From: CAWHQZ01 sp963831645 | GTDB taxonomy: Bacteria > Pseudomonadota > Alphaproteobacteria > Rhizobiales > Aestuariivirgaceae | Length of the DNA stretch: 64,000 nucleotides | Direction of reading: 5' to 3' | Assembly: GCA_963831645.1 (NCBI GenBank) | Contig: CAWHQZ010000017.1 | Coordinates: 372,001 to 436,000, forward strand | In this document: in pieces, positions 7,325-18,776 of the stretch | How the letters are laid out: every line of letters begins with the position of its first letter | Position numbering within the stretch: position 1 is the first letter of the stretch | The notes under the pieces: generated by a model | Seen by the model: the letters and a program-made list of their open reading frames with translations, nothing else | What the model was told of the DNA's origin: nothing | Database searches by the model: none | Program-made: the position numbers and the translations under genes

Positions 7325-7895
7325 TCACAGCTCGAACGCGGGCTCTCACCCCGTGCGCGGCGAAGAGGTCCTTGAGGTCATCAAGAGTCATGTCGAGAAG
7401 CCCTGCGGCGCGGCGGGTCGACACCCGGCCTTCGGCGATCGCAAGGCCAATGATCTCCACGAACGGCCGCGAGAACAGGAGAGGGGTCTCGCCGGCTGCT
7501 GCCTTGCGGTGCCTGCGCAGCGCGGCATCGGGGATCGCCCGCGCGGCAGCCTGGCCGATCCTTCCCAGAGCGGCGAGACGCCATTTCAGCGCCGAGCCCG
7601 TGACCCGCAATTCCTCCGCCGCCGCCATCAGCCGGCGCGGCAAATCCGCTTCGACGACTGCGCCCCAATCACCGAAGCGGTCGACGATTGCCGCGGGCAT
7701 CAGCACCGCCGAAGCGAAGCTGTTGGCGAGCTGCTCGATCCGGTTCCTGCTTACCTCGACGGCCTCCTCGGCATGTTCGGGCGGCATGGCGTCCCAGGTC
7801 AGGATGTGGAACAGCTCATGGGCGAGATCGAAATGCCTCCTGCCCGAAACCTCATGCCGGTTGATCACCACGCAATCGAGCTCGGGCAGGCGGAA
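7325..7895 (-). pseudogene. ImmA/IrrE-family metallopeptidase fragment, 5'-truncated
   Basis: On the minus strand the frame reads RLPELDCVVINRHEV, then RRHFDLAHELFHILTWDAMP with the zinc-site HELFH. It continues through a helical region to DLKDLFAAHGVRA, after which a one-base shift near 7338 would give a natural end (FEL, stop at 7325-7327). Without that correction it reads on to 7203. Full-length family members carry an N-terminal XRE helix-turn-helix of about 70 residues plus a linker. Here sequence similarity begins abruptly at about 7895, inside the end of the thioesterase gene, so the 5' half has been lost. ImmA/IrrE proteins cleave repressors in mobile elements and stress circuits. Confidence 0.7.
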
Positions 7896-8373
7896 TGCCG
7901 ATCCTGTGGCCGACCTCGCGCGGAACCGGAAGGCCCTTGTGCGCCTCCCGCATCGCCGCGATCGCCGCGAAAACCTCCTCCGGGAAGGGCGATGACCGCT
8001 TCGTCTTCATGTCCACGTGCATGACCATGTTCTCGCTCACACAGGCGCGATAGCCGTCCTTCGCATGGAACATCTCCTGGGCATAGTGGACGCGCTTCCT
8101 GTCGCAATCGAGGATCAGCGTGGTGACGCGCACCGGATCGCCGGCAACGAGCTCCTGCAGGTAGGTCACGTGCGCCTCGAGCGTGAAGAACGAGGCGCCC
8201 GCGTGTTTCACATAGTCGGGTCCCAGCCCGAAGGTTGCGAAGCATTCATCCGCCGCCCGGTCGAACAGCACATGATAGTAGGCCATGTTGAGATGGCCGT
8301 TATAATCGGTCCATTGGGTCTCGACCGACTGAATGCGGCCTTCGAAAGGTGCGGCGGAAAACGTTTCTGACAT
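7852..8373 (-). CDS. Acyl-CoA thioesterase, hot-dog fold (YbgC/FadM-like)
   Basis: The 173-residue protein starts MSETFSAAPFEGRIQ and contains the hot-dog signature TQWTDYNGHLNMAYYHVLFD with the catalytic Asp/Asn-Gly-His region, then LEAHVTYLQELVAGDPVRV. It is likely to hydrolyse acyl-CoA thioesters (carnitine/betainyl-CoA or 4-hydroxybenzoyl-CoA type) in the cytoplasm. ATG 8373 is chosen because the fold begins just after it; longer minus-strand readings run antisense through the next gene. Its last 15 or so residues (ARARLRGDQPA) lie in the ImmA fragment and are probably not native. It is divergent from the FAD dehydrogenase gene. Confidence 0.8.
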   Translation of the reverse strand: MSETFSAAPFEGRIQSVETQWTDYNGHLNMAYYHVLFDRAADECFATFGLGPDYVKHAGASFFTLEAHVTYLQELVAGDPVRVTTLILDCDRKRVHYAQEMFHAKDGYRACVSENMVMHVDMKTKRSSPFPEEVFAAIAAMREAHKGLPVPREVGHRIGIPPARARLRGDQPA

Positions 8374-8397
8374 GGCCCCTGAACGCATGACCAACGC

Positions 8398-9796
8398 ATG
8401 ACCAAAGCACCGGACGCGATGCGGCGCAACAGCACGGCGCAGGCGATCGCCGAGTTGCGGGCGCTTCTGGGCGACCGGCTCTCGATCGCGCAGGCGGTGC
8501 GCGAGCAGCACGGCCAGGACCTGACGTGGAGCAGGGGTGCGGCGCCCGACGCGGTCGCCTTCCTCGAGAGCACGCCCGAGGCGCAGGGTGTCGTGCAGAT
8601 CGCCGACCGCTACGGCGTTCCGGTCATCGCCTACGGCGCCGGCACCTCGCTCGAAGGCCACATCAGCGCGCCCGCCGGCGGCATCTCGGTCGACCTGTCG
8701 CGCATGAACCGCGTGCTCGAGGTCAACGAGCAGGATCTCGACGCCGGCGTGGAGGCGGGCGTCACCCGCAAGGCCTTGAACGAGCACCTGCGCGACAAGG
8801 GCCTGTTCTTTCCCATCGATCCCGGCGCGGATGCGAGCCTCGGCGGCATGGCGGCCACGCGCGCTTCCGGCACCAACGCGGTGCGCTACGGCACCATGCG
8901 CGAGAACGTCCTCAACCTCACCGCGGTCATGGCTTCGGGCGAGATCGTACGCACGGGACGGCGGGCCAGGAAATCCTCCGCCGGCTACGACTTGACCCGG
9001 CTGCTCGTCGGCTCGGAAGGAACGCTCGGCATCATCACCGAGGTGACCTTGCGGCTCCACGCCATCCCGGAATCGATCCTCGCCGGCGTTCTTCCCTTTC
9101 CCACGATCGAAGCCGCCTGCAACGCCGCCATCCTCACCATCCAGTCGGCGATCCCCATCGCGCGCATCGAGCTTGTGGATGCGCTGCAGATCAAGGCCTG
9201 CAACGCCTATTCGAAGCTCGATCTCGCGGAATCACCGCACCTGTTCGTGGAGTTCCACGGCACCCAGGCGGGGGCCAAGGAACAGGTCGAGCTCTTCCGG
9301 GCAATCGCCGAGGAGCAGGGCGGCGGAGAGCTCGCCTGGGCCGAGCGCCAGGAAGACCGCGCCCGACTGTGGCAGGCGCGGCATGACTCCTTCTATGCGG
9401 CGAAGGCGATGATGCCCGGCAGGGACGCGTTCGCGACCGATGTCTGCGTGCCGATCTCGCGGCTCGCCGAATGCGTCGTCGAGACGCAGAAGGACATGGA
9501 GGCGCATGGGCTCTTCGGTCCGATCGTCGGCCACGTGGGCGACGGCAACTTCCATGTGCAGCTCTTCTGCGACGTCGCGGACGCGCACGAGGTTCGACGC
9601 TGCGAAGCCTTCTGCGAGCGCCTGGTCGCCCGCGCGCTCGCCATGGAGGGAACCTCGACGGGCGAGCACGGGGTGGGCCTGGGAAAACGCAAGTTCATGG
9701 CGGCGGAGCATGGGTCCGGGCCTCGCCGTCATGCGGGCGATCAAGGCAGCCCTCGATCCCAAGGGCATCCTCAACCCGGGCAAGATCCTCCCGTGA
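8398..9796 (+). CDS. FAD-linked 2-hydroxyacid dehydrogenase (D-lactate/glycolate oxidase GlcD-like), frameshifted near the 3' end
   Basis: A protein of about 465 residues with an FAD_binding_4 domain (VIAYGAGTSLEGHISAPAGG, then DPGADASLGGMAATRASGTN and GSEGTLGIITEVTLRLH) and the FAD-oxidase C-terminal domain (GHVGDGNFHVQLFCD, GTSTGEHGVGLGKRKFM). It should oxidise D-lactate or glycolate and pass electrons to cytochrome or quinone. At 9712-9714 (GGG) one extra base moves the frame; removing it gives EHGPGLAVMRAIKAALDPKG and NPGKILP with a stop at 9794-9796, the normal end of the family. Uncorrected, the frame runs to 9897 with an unrelated tail. Confidence 0.85.
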
Positions 9797-9807
9797 CGCG
9801 CGTCAGC

Positions 9808-9888
9808 CTCCCCCTCACCCTGCTCAGCGGCTTCGCCGCGTTCGCGTCCCTCTCCCCATCGGGAAGCAGGGCGGGTGAGGGGGCGGAG
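9808..9888. repeat. GC-rich imperfect palindrome
   Basis: The arms CCTCCCCCTCACCCTGCT (from 9808) and AGCAGGGCGGGTGAGGGGG (from 9866) are inverted copies with one extra base and can form a long hairpin with an internal CAGCGGCTTCGCCGCG stem. It lies just after the stop of the FAD dehydrogenase gene and could act as a terminator or be a dispersed repeat. It resembles in style, but is not identical to, the palindromes at 30914, 41857 and 50507. Confidence 0.6.
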
Positions 9889-9919
9889 CCAGGATGAATG
9901 GGACAACGCATCGAATTCC

Positions 9920-10170
9920 GCCCGCCAACTCCGCCGTGCACAGACGCGAAGCGGAGGCATCTCATCGTGTGGTCGAGGCTTGCGCGGGCGGCAGAGGCTC
10001 TCCGGGCTGAAGTTTCGCCGCCAGCATCGCGATTGCGCCGTTCACTCGTCGGATGATGAGATCTGCCTGCCTGAGTTGCGGGCTGATTATCGAGCTCGAC
10101 GGCAGCCAGCACGCTCTCAGCGAAGCGGCACGATCCGGTTGGCGCGATCTGCACGAGGATTGTCAGAAGT
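9920..10170 (+). pseudogene. Remnant of a DUF559 (Vsr-like) endonuclease-fold gene
   Basis: Pieces in two or more frames match the small DUF559 proteins: ARQLRRAQT, VWSRL, LSGLKFRRQH (10000-10030) and, in another frame, CLSCGLIIELDGSQHALSEA (from about 10069). The order and spacing follow the family, but several frame changes and a lost middle leave no functional reading. The family has a restriction-endonuclease-like fold related to very-short-patch-repair nucleases. The gap 9797-10486 holds this relic plus two palindromes and no other gene. Confidence 0.65.
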
Positions 10171-10271
10171 AGCGCGGCCCACGTTTCTGTCAGACAGGCT
10201 CTCCTCTGGCCATCCTCGGCCTTGAGCGAGGAACCAGTGGGACTGCCACGCGAGGTGACCGGCGTTGTCTG

Positions 10272-10294
10272 ATCCTCGCCAACTAGGCGAGGAT
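10272..10294. repeat. 9-bp perfect inverted repeat, hairpin
   Basis: ATCCTCGCC, five bases, then GGCGAGGAT form a perfect stem. There is no T-run on either side. It lies about 190 bases before the AsmA-like start and about 100 bases after the DUF559 relic, and may be a terminator-like element or protein-binding palindrome. Confidence 0.4.
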
Positions 10295-10486
10295 GCAGGC
10301 CGAATCAGTCGTGCAAATGAGGGTGCAGTCGGCCCGCTCCGCCATGGCCCGGCAGTGGCTAAAATCCGCAATAAATAGTGCACTTGCGCGTTTTCGCCTT
10401 TGCCTGTGCCGCGCCTCTCCCATATTCTGGCCACCAGCACCCTCCAGTATGGCGGCGGCGGGGCGCTTCTCACGGAAGGCGGCGAG

Positions 10487-13400
10487 ATGAGCGTTTGGCG
10501 GTCCCCGGTGCTTTACGCCGGGATCTTCCTGGTCCTCTTGGTCGCGGGCCTGATCGGCGCGCCGTTCCTCATCGACTGGAACGGCTACCGCGGCACCGTC
10601 GAGGACTACGCACGCAAGCTGACGGGCCGCGACGTCGAGGTGACCGGCGACATCTCCGCCCGGCTCTTCCCGTGGCCGCACCTGAGGCTCAAGGGCGTGC
10701 GGGTGGCCAACGAGCCTGGAACTCTCATCACCGATATGGCGCGCGCCGAAACGGTCGAGGCGCGCGTGCTGCTGGGCTCGCTGCTCGGCGGACGCGTCGA
10801 GGTATCGAACATCCGCATCGTCAAACCGGTGATCTCGTTCGAGCGGCTCGATACGGGCGATGTGAACTGGTGGCTTTCCCCGCAGCTCGACGGGAGCGCG
10901 CCCCTGGGCGCCGATAAAATCTCCATCGAGGATCTCGAAATCGTCGACGGCACCCTGTTCGTGTCCGACACGCGGCGCGGCGGCACGGCGGAGTTCGACG
11001 ATGTCGACATGTTGATCTCCGCCCAGTCGCTGCTGGGTCCCTGGAAGGCGCACGGCAAGCTCCTGCAGAAGGGACGGCCGTTTTCGGTCGGGGTCAGCAC
11101 CTCCACCTACGAGAAAGGCGAACCCTTCCGTTTCAACCTCCGCTTCTCGCCGGTGGAGGGCCCGGGCCTCGTCTATCTGTTCGACGGCGCCTACGCCGCA
11201 CGAAGCGAGGAGCCGCTCACCGGCACCATCACGGCCGAGCCCTACGTCGCGGCCAGCGGCAAGACGGATTCGCAGTCCAGGATGCGGCCGCTGCTGTTCA
11301 AAGCCGACATCGGCTTTCGCGAGGATCACGCGCTCCTGCGCAACATCGAAATCGCCCCCGCCGACCGCGAGCACGCCGGCAACATCCTGACCGGCACCGC
11401 GGCCATCGATCTTCAGGAGCGCATCTCGGTGATGGCCGATCTGCGCTCGCCCAGCTACGATCTCGATTCCATGCTCGGCAGCCAGGGCCGCGAGGTGTTG
11501 ACGAGCGGCGCTTTCCTCGAAGGCCTCGCCGGCTTCCTGGAAGTGCTGCCGGGCACCCTCGATGGACGCGTGCGGCTCGAAATCGGCAACCTCGTGGTCG
11601 GCGGGGCGAAGCTGCAGGGCACGCGCTTGGAGGCCGAGCTTTCCGAAAGCGGGCTCATCATCCACGACCTCGCGGTGACCATGCCCGGGCAGACGAAGAG
11701 CCGGCTCGTCGGCAAGTTTCTGGTCGGCAGCGAAGAGCCGCTGCTCACCGGCAACCTGACGGTCGAGTCCGCCAACGCCCGCGAGTTCGCGTCGTGGCTG
11801 ATGCCGGAATGGAAGGAAGCCATCGCCAAGGTCGTGGACCGGCGCGCGCGGCAAGCTCGCGCTCGAGGCGACCTTCGATCACCAACCGCACAGCCTCAAG
11901 CTCGGCGAAGGCAGGCTCACCCTCGATGACGCGAATGCGACGGGCGCCCTGTCGATGCTCGGGGGCGAGGCGGGCCAGACGAGCCTGCGGCTCGCCGTCG
12001 ACCGCATCGATGCCGACCGCTATCTCTCGAAAGAGGTGGCAATCGCCGGCCTCAAGGACGATGCCGCCGGCCTCATCACGGAGCTCTTCCGGCCGGGAGC
12101 CCAGCGCAGCAACGTGCAGTTGACGGTGCTCGCCGCGGAGCTGAAGCTGCGCGACACCGAGGCGCGCGACGTCGCAGTCGACCTCGCCGCCAGCAACGAT
12201 GCCGTCAACGTGCACGCCATCAACATCGGCAACGTGGGCGATGCGCGCCTGGCGGTGACCGGCTCATTGAAGCCGCGCCAGGCCGCACAGCACGGCGCCG
12301 CCACGATCGAGATCGACGCCCAGAACCCCGAGCCGCTGCTGCGGCTCCTGGGTCTGCTCGGCATGCCGGGAGAGAAGAGCGGTCGGGCGACCGCGTGGGC
12401 GAAAAATCTCGGGGCCCTCACAGCCCGCATCGCCGGGGAGGCGGATCTCCGGAATGATTCGATTGCCGCCACGGTCGGCGGCAAGATCACGGCGGGCGGA
12501 TCGAACCTCGTGGCGAACGGCAGCCTCGAAGCCGATCCAGACGACTTCCAGGCAGCCCACGTGATGTTCTCCGCCGAGCTCGACAGTCCGGACACCAGGT
12601 CGCTGGCGCTCTTGTTCGGCATCGAGGGCCAGAGCGACGTGGAGGACCGTGCGCGTCTGACCTTGCGCTCGCAAGGCACGCTGCGCGACGGCCTGAAAAG
12701 CCAGGCGCAGCTCACCGCACTCGGAGCGACGGCGTCGTTCGACGGTACGCTCACCAGGCTCGCCCCGGCGCTGGCGGCAGCCGGCGATCTGTCGATCGCG
12801 GCGACGACTTCGGACCGGGTGCTGGCCGCACTCGGCATCCCCAATCCGGAGCCCGGCGCGCCGATCAACGTCAAGGGGTCCATCGTCACCGGCGACGACA
12901 AGCTGACCGTTGACGCCTTCACTGCCATCGTCGGAGACAAGCGCTACGAGGGCCGGCTTCGCAGAGGACCGGGCACGATCGATGTGCAGGCGAAAGCCGC
13001 CGACCTCTCGCTGCCGTGGATGCTTTCCGCAGCCCTGCTGCCGCGCGACGGCAGGCAGGTCGATGCGGTTACGCTCTTTGCGCCGAAACCCCTGGGCGGG
13101 GCGATCGGCACGGTAAGCGTCGAGGCAGCGCGACTGAGCCTCGCGCCGCAACTCGCCATCCGCAATGCCCGGGTCGTGTTCGATGCCGCCGCCGAGAAGC
13201 TCCACATCAGCTTGAGCGGCATGGGGTCGGATACTGGACTGGTGACCGCCGATGCCGACATCGTGCGCCGCGCCGCCGATTACGAAGTGTCGGCGACTTT
13301 CTCGGCCGGACTCGACCTCGGCGAACAGCTCGCCACTGCTGCGGGCCAGCCGGTCATAATCGGCCCCGCCCACTTCAGCGGCAGCTTTTCCGGAATCGGC

Positions 13401-14276
13401 CGCAGCCCGGCGGGACTTGCCTCGGTGCTCAAGGGATCGGGGCAGGTAAAACTCGACTACGGCCTCCTCGCGGGCGTGGACCGGGGAAGGCTTGCGGCCG
13501 GCCTGGCGGCTGTCCGGAGCGAAGGCGAGGTGGATGCGGTGGTGGGACAGGCCCTTGCGGGCGGGGAACTCGGGTTCTCCGGAGGTACCGCGGCCTTGCG
13601 TATTTCCGATGGCCTGGCGAGCCTCGGGCCCGTCGCCATCCAGGCAGGCGAGCTTTCCGGCCAGCTGGGAGCGCTGGTCGAGCTTGCCAGCGGCCGCGCC
13701 GAGCTGAAGGTGGATCTCGCGCTTCCCGCGGCAATCGAAGCGCCGGCTGTCTTGCTCGCCTATGCAGGTCCGCGCAACGGGCTCGAGCGCAACCTCGATG
13801 CGTCGGCGTTCAAGTCCAGGCTCAAGGCCAAGGCGCTGCGCGACGAGATGGCCCGGCTCGAGGCTCTGCAGCGTGAAGAGGAACGCATCATCGCCGAGGA
13901 AATGCGGCGGGCCGAGAAGGACAAGCGGGCGCGTGAACGTGAAGACGATCTGAACGGTCTGTGGGGTATCCTCCTGAATGATCTCAACGGCCGCGAAATC
14001 GAGCGGCGAACGCGCGAGCGAGCGACCTGGAAACGCGGCGCACCGACAGCGGCCTTGCCGACCGAAAGCGTGAAGACCTCCGAGCCGGAGCCCGCGAGCA
14101 TCGAGGTATCGCCGCTGCCCGAGCCTCCGGCCATGCAGCGGGCGCCCGCATCGAAAGCCAAACCGACGCCGGACGAGACGTTGCTGATCAACCGCCCCGT
14201 GACCTCGTCGCTTTCGGAGATTGTGCCGGCCGAGCGTGAGAAACGATACCGCACGAACTTCGACCGCGCACCCTGA
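10487..14276 (+). CDS. AsmA-family envelope protein, one frameshift
   Basis: Starts at ATG 10487 (MSVWRSPVLYAGIFLVLLVA, a single N-terminal membrane anchor) and reads an AsmA domain (GAPFLIDWNGYRGTVEDYAR, TGRDVEVTGDISARLFPWPH, LRLKGVRVAN) in frame to about 11840. In the GC run at 11841-11850 the frame moves by one base and continues as GKLALEATFDHQPHSLKLGE to a stop at 14276, giving about 1260 residues when joined. The C-terminal 150 residues hold a charged coiled coil (RLEALQREEERIIAEEMRRA) and a Pro-rich tail. AsmA-like proteins bridge the periplasm and are tied to outer-membrane lipid homeostasis. It is a single-gene unit. Confidence 0.85.
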
Positions 14277-14303
14277 GCCGGTTACGAGAACGGTGGTGCC
14301 GAT

Positions 14304-14509
14304 CTACGCCTTCAGGGAGTTGAGGACGTAGACGCGGATGGCGCTCGACAGGTTGTCGCGGCCGCGGCGATGGTCAATGTCGGTGATCAGGCGAGCCAGC
14401 GAAAGCGAGCGCGCGGCGGCCAGCCCCTTCAGCGCCTTCCAGAACTCCGGCTCGATCGACACCGACGTACGGTGGCCATTGATCATCACCGAGCGCTTCA
14501 CCGGTCCGC

Positions 14510-14513
<4 letters not shown>
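14304..14513 (-). CDS. Ribbon-helix-helix domain protein
   Basis: The 69-residue protein (MSGPVKRSVMINGHRTSVSI, then EPEFWKALKGLAAARSLSLA) has the RHH pattern: a beta strand with Arg/Thr/Ser contacts followed by two helices. This alphaproteobacterial family typically follows fumC. Its ATG overlaps the fumC stop by 4 bases, so it is translated with fumC. The DNA target is unknown. Confidence 0.8.
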
Positions 14514-15904
<1,391 letters not shown>

Positions 15905-15907
15905 CGG

Positions 15908-16837
15908 CTAGAGTTGATCGCGCCAGATCGGATTCGTCCACGCCCGCCTGCCGGCGGCGTCGATCACCGCGACTCTGAGCCACGGACTCATGGCCACCTC
16001 GATCCAGGATTTTTCAAGGTCCGACAGCTTCACGGTCGCGCCCGTGATGGCGCGGCCGAAACGCCCGGCGGTGCGCGAGTTTCCGCCCATGACCGAAATG
16101 GCGTTGACCGGCGAGCAGACGATCGACAGCTCGCTGCCGTCGAGCGACAGCTCATGAATCTGCGGCCCCTGACTCGAATAGTAGTGGCCCTTCTTCAGCG
16201 CCTCGACGAGCGCTTCGGGATCGAGCGCCTCGGCCCTGACCTGCACCCAGCCGCCGAAGGCATCGTCGGTCTTGAAATGGGCATCGTCGGTGGCAAATCC
16301 ACCGAGCCTCCTGCCTTCGCCGAGCAACTGATCGAGAAGATACCAGCCGTCGCCGCGATCGGTTTCCACCGCGCAGCCGTGATTGTAAATCTCCACGGCG
16401 TGGGCGCCGGCAAGGGCGCGGCCGTCTTCGATCGTGAGCTGCGACCAGGCCGGATGAGCGATCCCGACGAAGGCGCCGGCCGAGGCAGCGCGATGGGCGA
16501 GCTCGGGTCCCGTCTCGCGCTCGCCCGCCGGCTCGAAATCCCGCGGCAGGCCGGCGGCCAGGATGTGCCATAGCTCGCCGACGCCGGTCGCCGGCGCATG
16601 CAGCTCCGCACCGATGATGGTGGTGAAGTCGTTCGAACGCCAGTCGCGCGTGTCGGCGATCGGCCAGCGGTAGCGGGCGAGGAAGTGCTCCGACAATTGC
16701 ACGAAGTCGTAGCCGGCGGCCTTGTAGGCATCGATGGTCGCGCCGAGGGGCCGGGCGCCATCGGAGAGGTTCGAATGGGTATGCAGATTGCCGCGCCAGA
16801 ACCGGCCGGGGAGAGAAAAAGGCGACACGTCGGCCAT
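15908..16837 (-). CDS. PHP-domain-type metal-dependent phosphoesterase
   Basis: The 309-residue protein begins MADVSPFSLPGRFWRGNLHT and shows the PHP pattern: N-terminal HTHSNLSDG (metal ligands), VQLSEHF, GAELHA, GIAHPAWS and ATDDAHF. PHP enzymes hydrolyse phosphoesters with a trinuclear metal site; the substrate is not predictable. ATG 16837 fits the position of the first metal motif; an upstream extension would run antisense through kup. It sits between kup (35-base gap) and fumC. Confidence 0.85.
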   Translation of the reverse strand: MADVSPFSLPGRFWRGNLHTHSNLSDGARPLGATIDAYKAAGYDFVQLSEHFLARYRWPIADTRDWRSNDFTTIIGAELHAPATGVGELWHILAAGLPRDFEPAGERETGPELAHRAASAGAFVGIAHPAWSQLTIEDGRALAGAHAVEIYNHGCAVETDRGDGWYLLDQLLGEGRRLGGFATDDAHFKTDDAFGGWVQVRAEALDPEALVEALKKGHYYSSQGPQIHELSLDGSELSIVCSPVNAISVMGGNSRTAGRFGRAITGATVKLSDLEKSWIEVAMSPWLRVAVIDAAGRRAWTNPIWRDQL

Positions 16838-16871
16838 GCGATGTCCTCGCCGCCTTATGACGGATTCCCGC

Positions 16872-18776
16872 TCATACGGAAAGCTGCATTCCGAGCTCGA
16901 CGACGCGGTCGGGCGGAATGCGAAAATAGCCGGTGGCGCGCGAGGACTGGTTGGCGAGCATGATGAACAAGCGCTGCTGCCAGAACGGCAGGCCGGAGCG
17001 GGCCGAGGTGCGGATGGCGCGGCGGCCGAGGAAATAGGAGGCCATGCGCGGATCGACGTCGAGCCCGTGCGCCCGGCACAGCCGCAGGGCGGCCGGCACG
17101 TTCGGCGCCTCCATGTAGCCGAAGCGGGCATCGACCAGCCAGGCATCGAGAGGAAGGCGCGAGACGGTCAACCGCTCGGCGGCAGGAATCCGCGGCTCGT
17201 CGACCGTCGTCACGTGAATGAAGATCAGCGTCTTGTGCAGGACGCGGTTGTGCTTCAGGTTGTGCAGGAGAGCGCTCGGCGCATAAACCGGATCGGTGAC
17301 CAGAAAGACGCCGATGCCCGGCACCTGCACCGGCGGCTTGCGCTCGAGGCTCTCGAGCAGGCCGGTGAGCTCGACGCTGTCGCGCCGAAGCTTCTGGGCC
17401 AGCGCGTCGCGGCCGCGCATCCACGTCAACATGGCGATGATGATGGCGAAGCCGATCAGCAGCGGCACGTAGCCGCCGTTGACGATCTTGTAGCCGTTGG
17501 CGACGAGGAACGCCCCTTCGATGCACAGGATGAGGCCCATGACGGCGACGGCGACGGGCAACGGCCAGCGCAGCGCCTTCCAGAAGAACAGGAACGCCAG
17601 GAGCGAGTCGATGATCATCGAGGTATTGACGGCGATCCCGTAGGCGGCGGCGAGGTTCGATGAGGAGCGGAAGGTCAGGACGAGCAGGATGACGGCGATG
17701 AACAGCATCCAGTTGATCTGGCTGACGTAGATCTGGCCGTGCTCGGTCTCGCTGGTGTGGGAAATGTTCATGCGCGGCAACAGGCCGAGGTACATGGCCT
17801 GCTGGGCCACGGAAAATGCGCCGGTGATCACTGCCTGGCTGGCGATCACCGTCACCATCGTCGCCAGAATGACCAGGGGGATGAGCGCCCAGCCCGGCGC
17901 CAGGAGGAAGAAGGGGTTGGCGATGGCCGCCGGATCGGCATGGATGAGGGCGCCCTGGCCCAGGTAGTTGAGCGCCAGCCCCGGAAAGACGACTGCAAAC
18001 CAGCCGAGACGGATGGGTGACTTGCCGAAATGACCCATGTCGGCGTAGAGCGCTTCACCCCCGGTAACCGCCAGGAAAACGCCGCCGAGAATGAGTAGGG
18101 CAAGGCCCGGATGCTTGCCGAGAATGACCAGTCCGGCGGCCGGATTGAAGGCGAGCAGGATTTCCGGATCATGGGCTATGTGGGCAACACCCATGACGGC
18201 GATGGTGATGAACCATAAAGTGGTGACCGGGGCAAAGAAGCGCGCAACGCCGGCGGTGCCGCGGTATTGCACGGCAAACAGGCTCGCCAGCACCGCGATG
18301 GTGACGGGAACGATATAGCTATCGAATCCTGGGTTGATGACCTTGAGGCCTTCGACCGCCGAAAGAACCGAAATCGCCGGGGTGATCATGGCGTCGCCGA
18401 AAAAAAAGGCAGCGCCGATCATACCCAGGAACAATACGAAGCCGCGCTTCTTTCCGATGGCGTGCTCGACGAGCGTCACCAGAGAGAGGATGCCGCCCTC
18501 GCCCTTGTTGTCCGCTTTCATCAGCAGGTAGACGTATTTGAAGGCGACGATGATGATCAGCGCCCACAGAAGCAGGGAGACAATGCCCAGGACATCCTCG
18601 CGGGCAACGGCGCCGCCGGCCGCGGTGTGAGCCAAAGCCTCGCGCAGGGCGTAGAGAGGGCTCGTGCCGATGTCGCCGAAAACCACACCGATGCTCGCAA
18701 AGGCAAGGCCAGGCTTGGCGAATTGCTCCGAGACCTGGTCCTCATCGCCGGCCAGCTCGTAGTGGCGATCCGTCAT
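16872..18776 (-). CDS. kup: Low-affinity potassium uptake protein (KUP/HAK/KT family)
   Basis: The 634-residue protein starts MTDRHYELAGDEDQVSEQFA and carries the family hallmark GVVFGDIGTSPLYALREAL in helix 1, GFFFGDAMITPAISVLSA-like FFFGDAMITPAISVLSAVEG near residue 127, and about 12 hydrophobic membrane segments followed by a soluble C-terminal domain. It imports K+ with protons across the inner membrane. The start overlaps the mepA stop by 4 bases, so mepA-kup are coupled. Length is normal for the family. Confidence 0.95.
   Translation of the reverse strand: MTDRHYELAGDEDQVSEQFAKPGLAFASIGVVFGDIGTSPLYALREALAHTAAGGAVAREDVLGIVSLLLWALIIIVAFKYVYLLMKADNKGEGGILSLVTLVEHAIGKKRGFVLFLGMIGAAFFFGDAMITPAISVLSAVEGLKVINPGFDSYIVPVTIAVLASLFAVQYRGTAGVARFFAPVTTLWFITIAVMGVAHIAHDPEILLAFNPAAGLVILGKHPGLALLILGGVFLAVTGGEALYADMGHFGKSPIRLGWFAVVFPGLALNYLGQGALIHADPAAIANPFFLLAPGWALIPLVILATMVTVIASQAVITGAFSVAQQAMYLGLLPRMNISHTSETEHGQIYVSQINWMLFIAVILLVLTFRSSSNLAAAYGIAVNTSMIIDSLLAFLFFWKALRWPLPVAVAVMGLILCIEGAFLVANGYKIVNGGYVPLLIGFAIIIAMLTWMRGRDALAQKLRRDSVELTGLLESLERKPPVQVPGIGVFLVTDPVYAPSALLHNLKHNRVLHKTLIFIHVTTVDEPRIPAAERLTVSRLPLDAWLVDARFGYMEAPNVPAALRLCRAHGLDVDPRMASYFLGRRAIRTSARSGLPFWQQRLFIMLANQSSRATGYFRIPPDRVVELGMQLSV

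Noticed and set aside
2599..7895. A new multi-gene defence island
   Set aside because: The individual pieces belong to known toxin-antitoxin families and most are decayed; no conserved multi-gene architecture beyond those families was recognised.
7203..8373. Natural fusion of ImmA peptidase with the thioesterase
   Set aside because: The two readings are in different frames and overlap only at a junction where both lose family similarity.
7852..9060. 402-residue minus-strand protein with a long N-terminal extension before the thioesterase
   Set aside because: The extension is antisense to the FAD dehydrogenase gene; the hot-dog fold starts right after ATG 8373.
10283..11854. Long open frame on the minus strand opposite the AsmA-like gene
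   Set aside because: It is antisense to a well supported gene, has Arg/His-rich shadow composition typical of high-GC DNA, and shows no recognisable domain.
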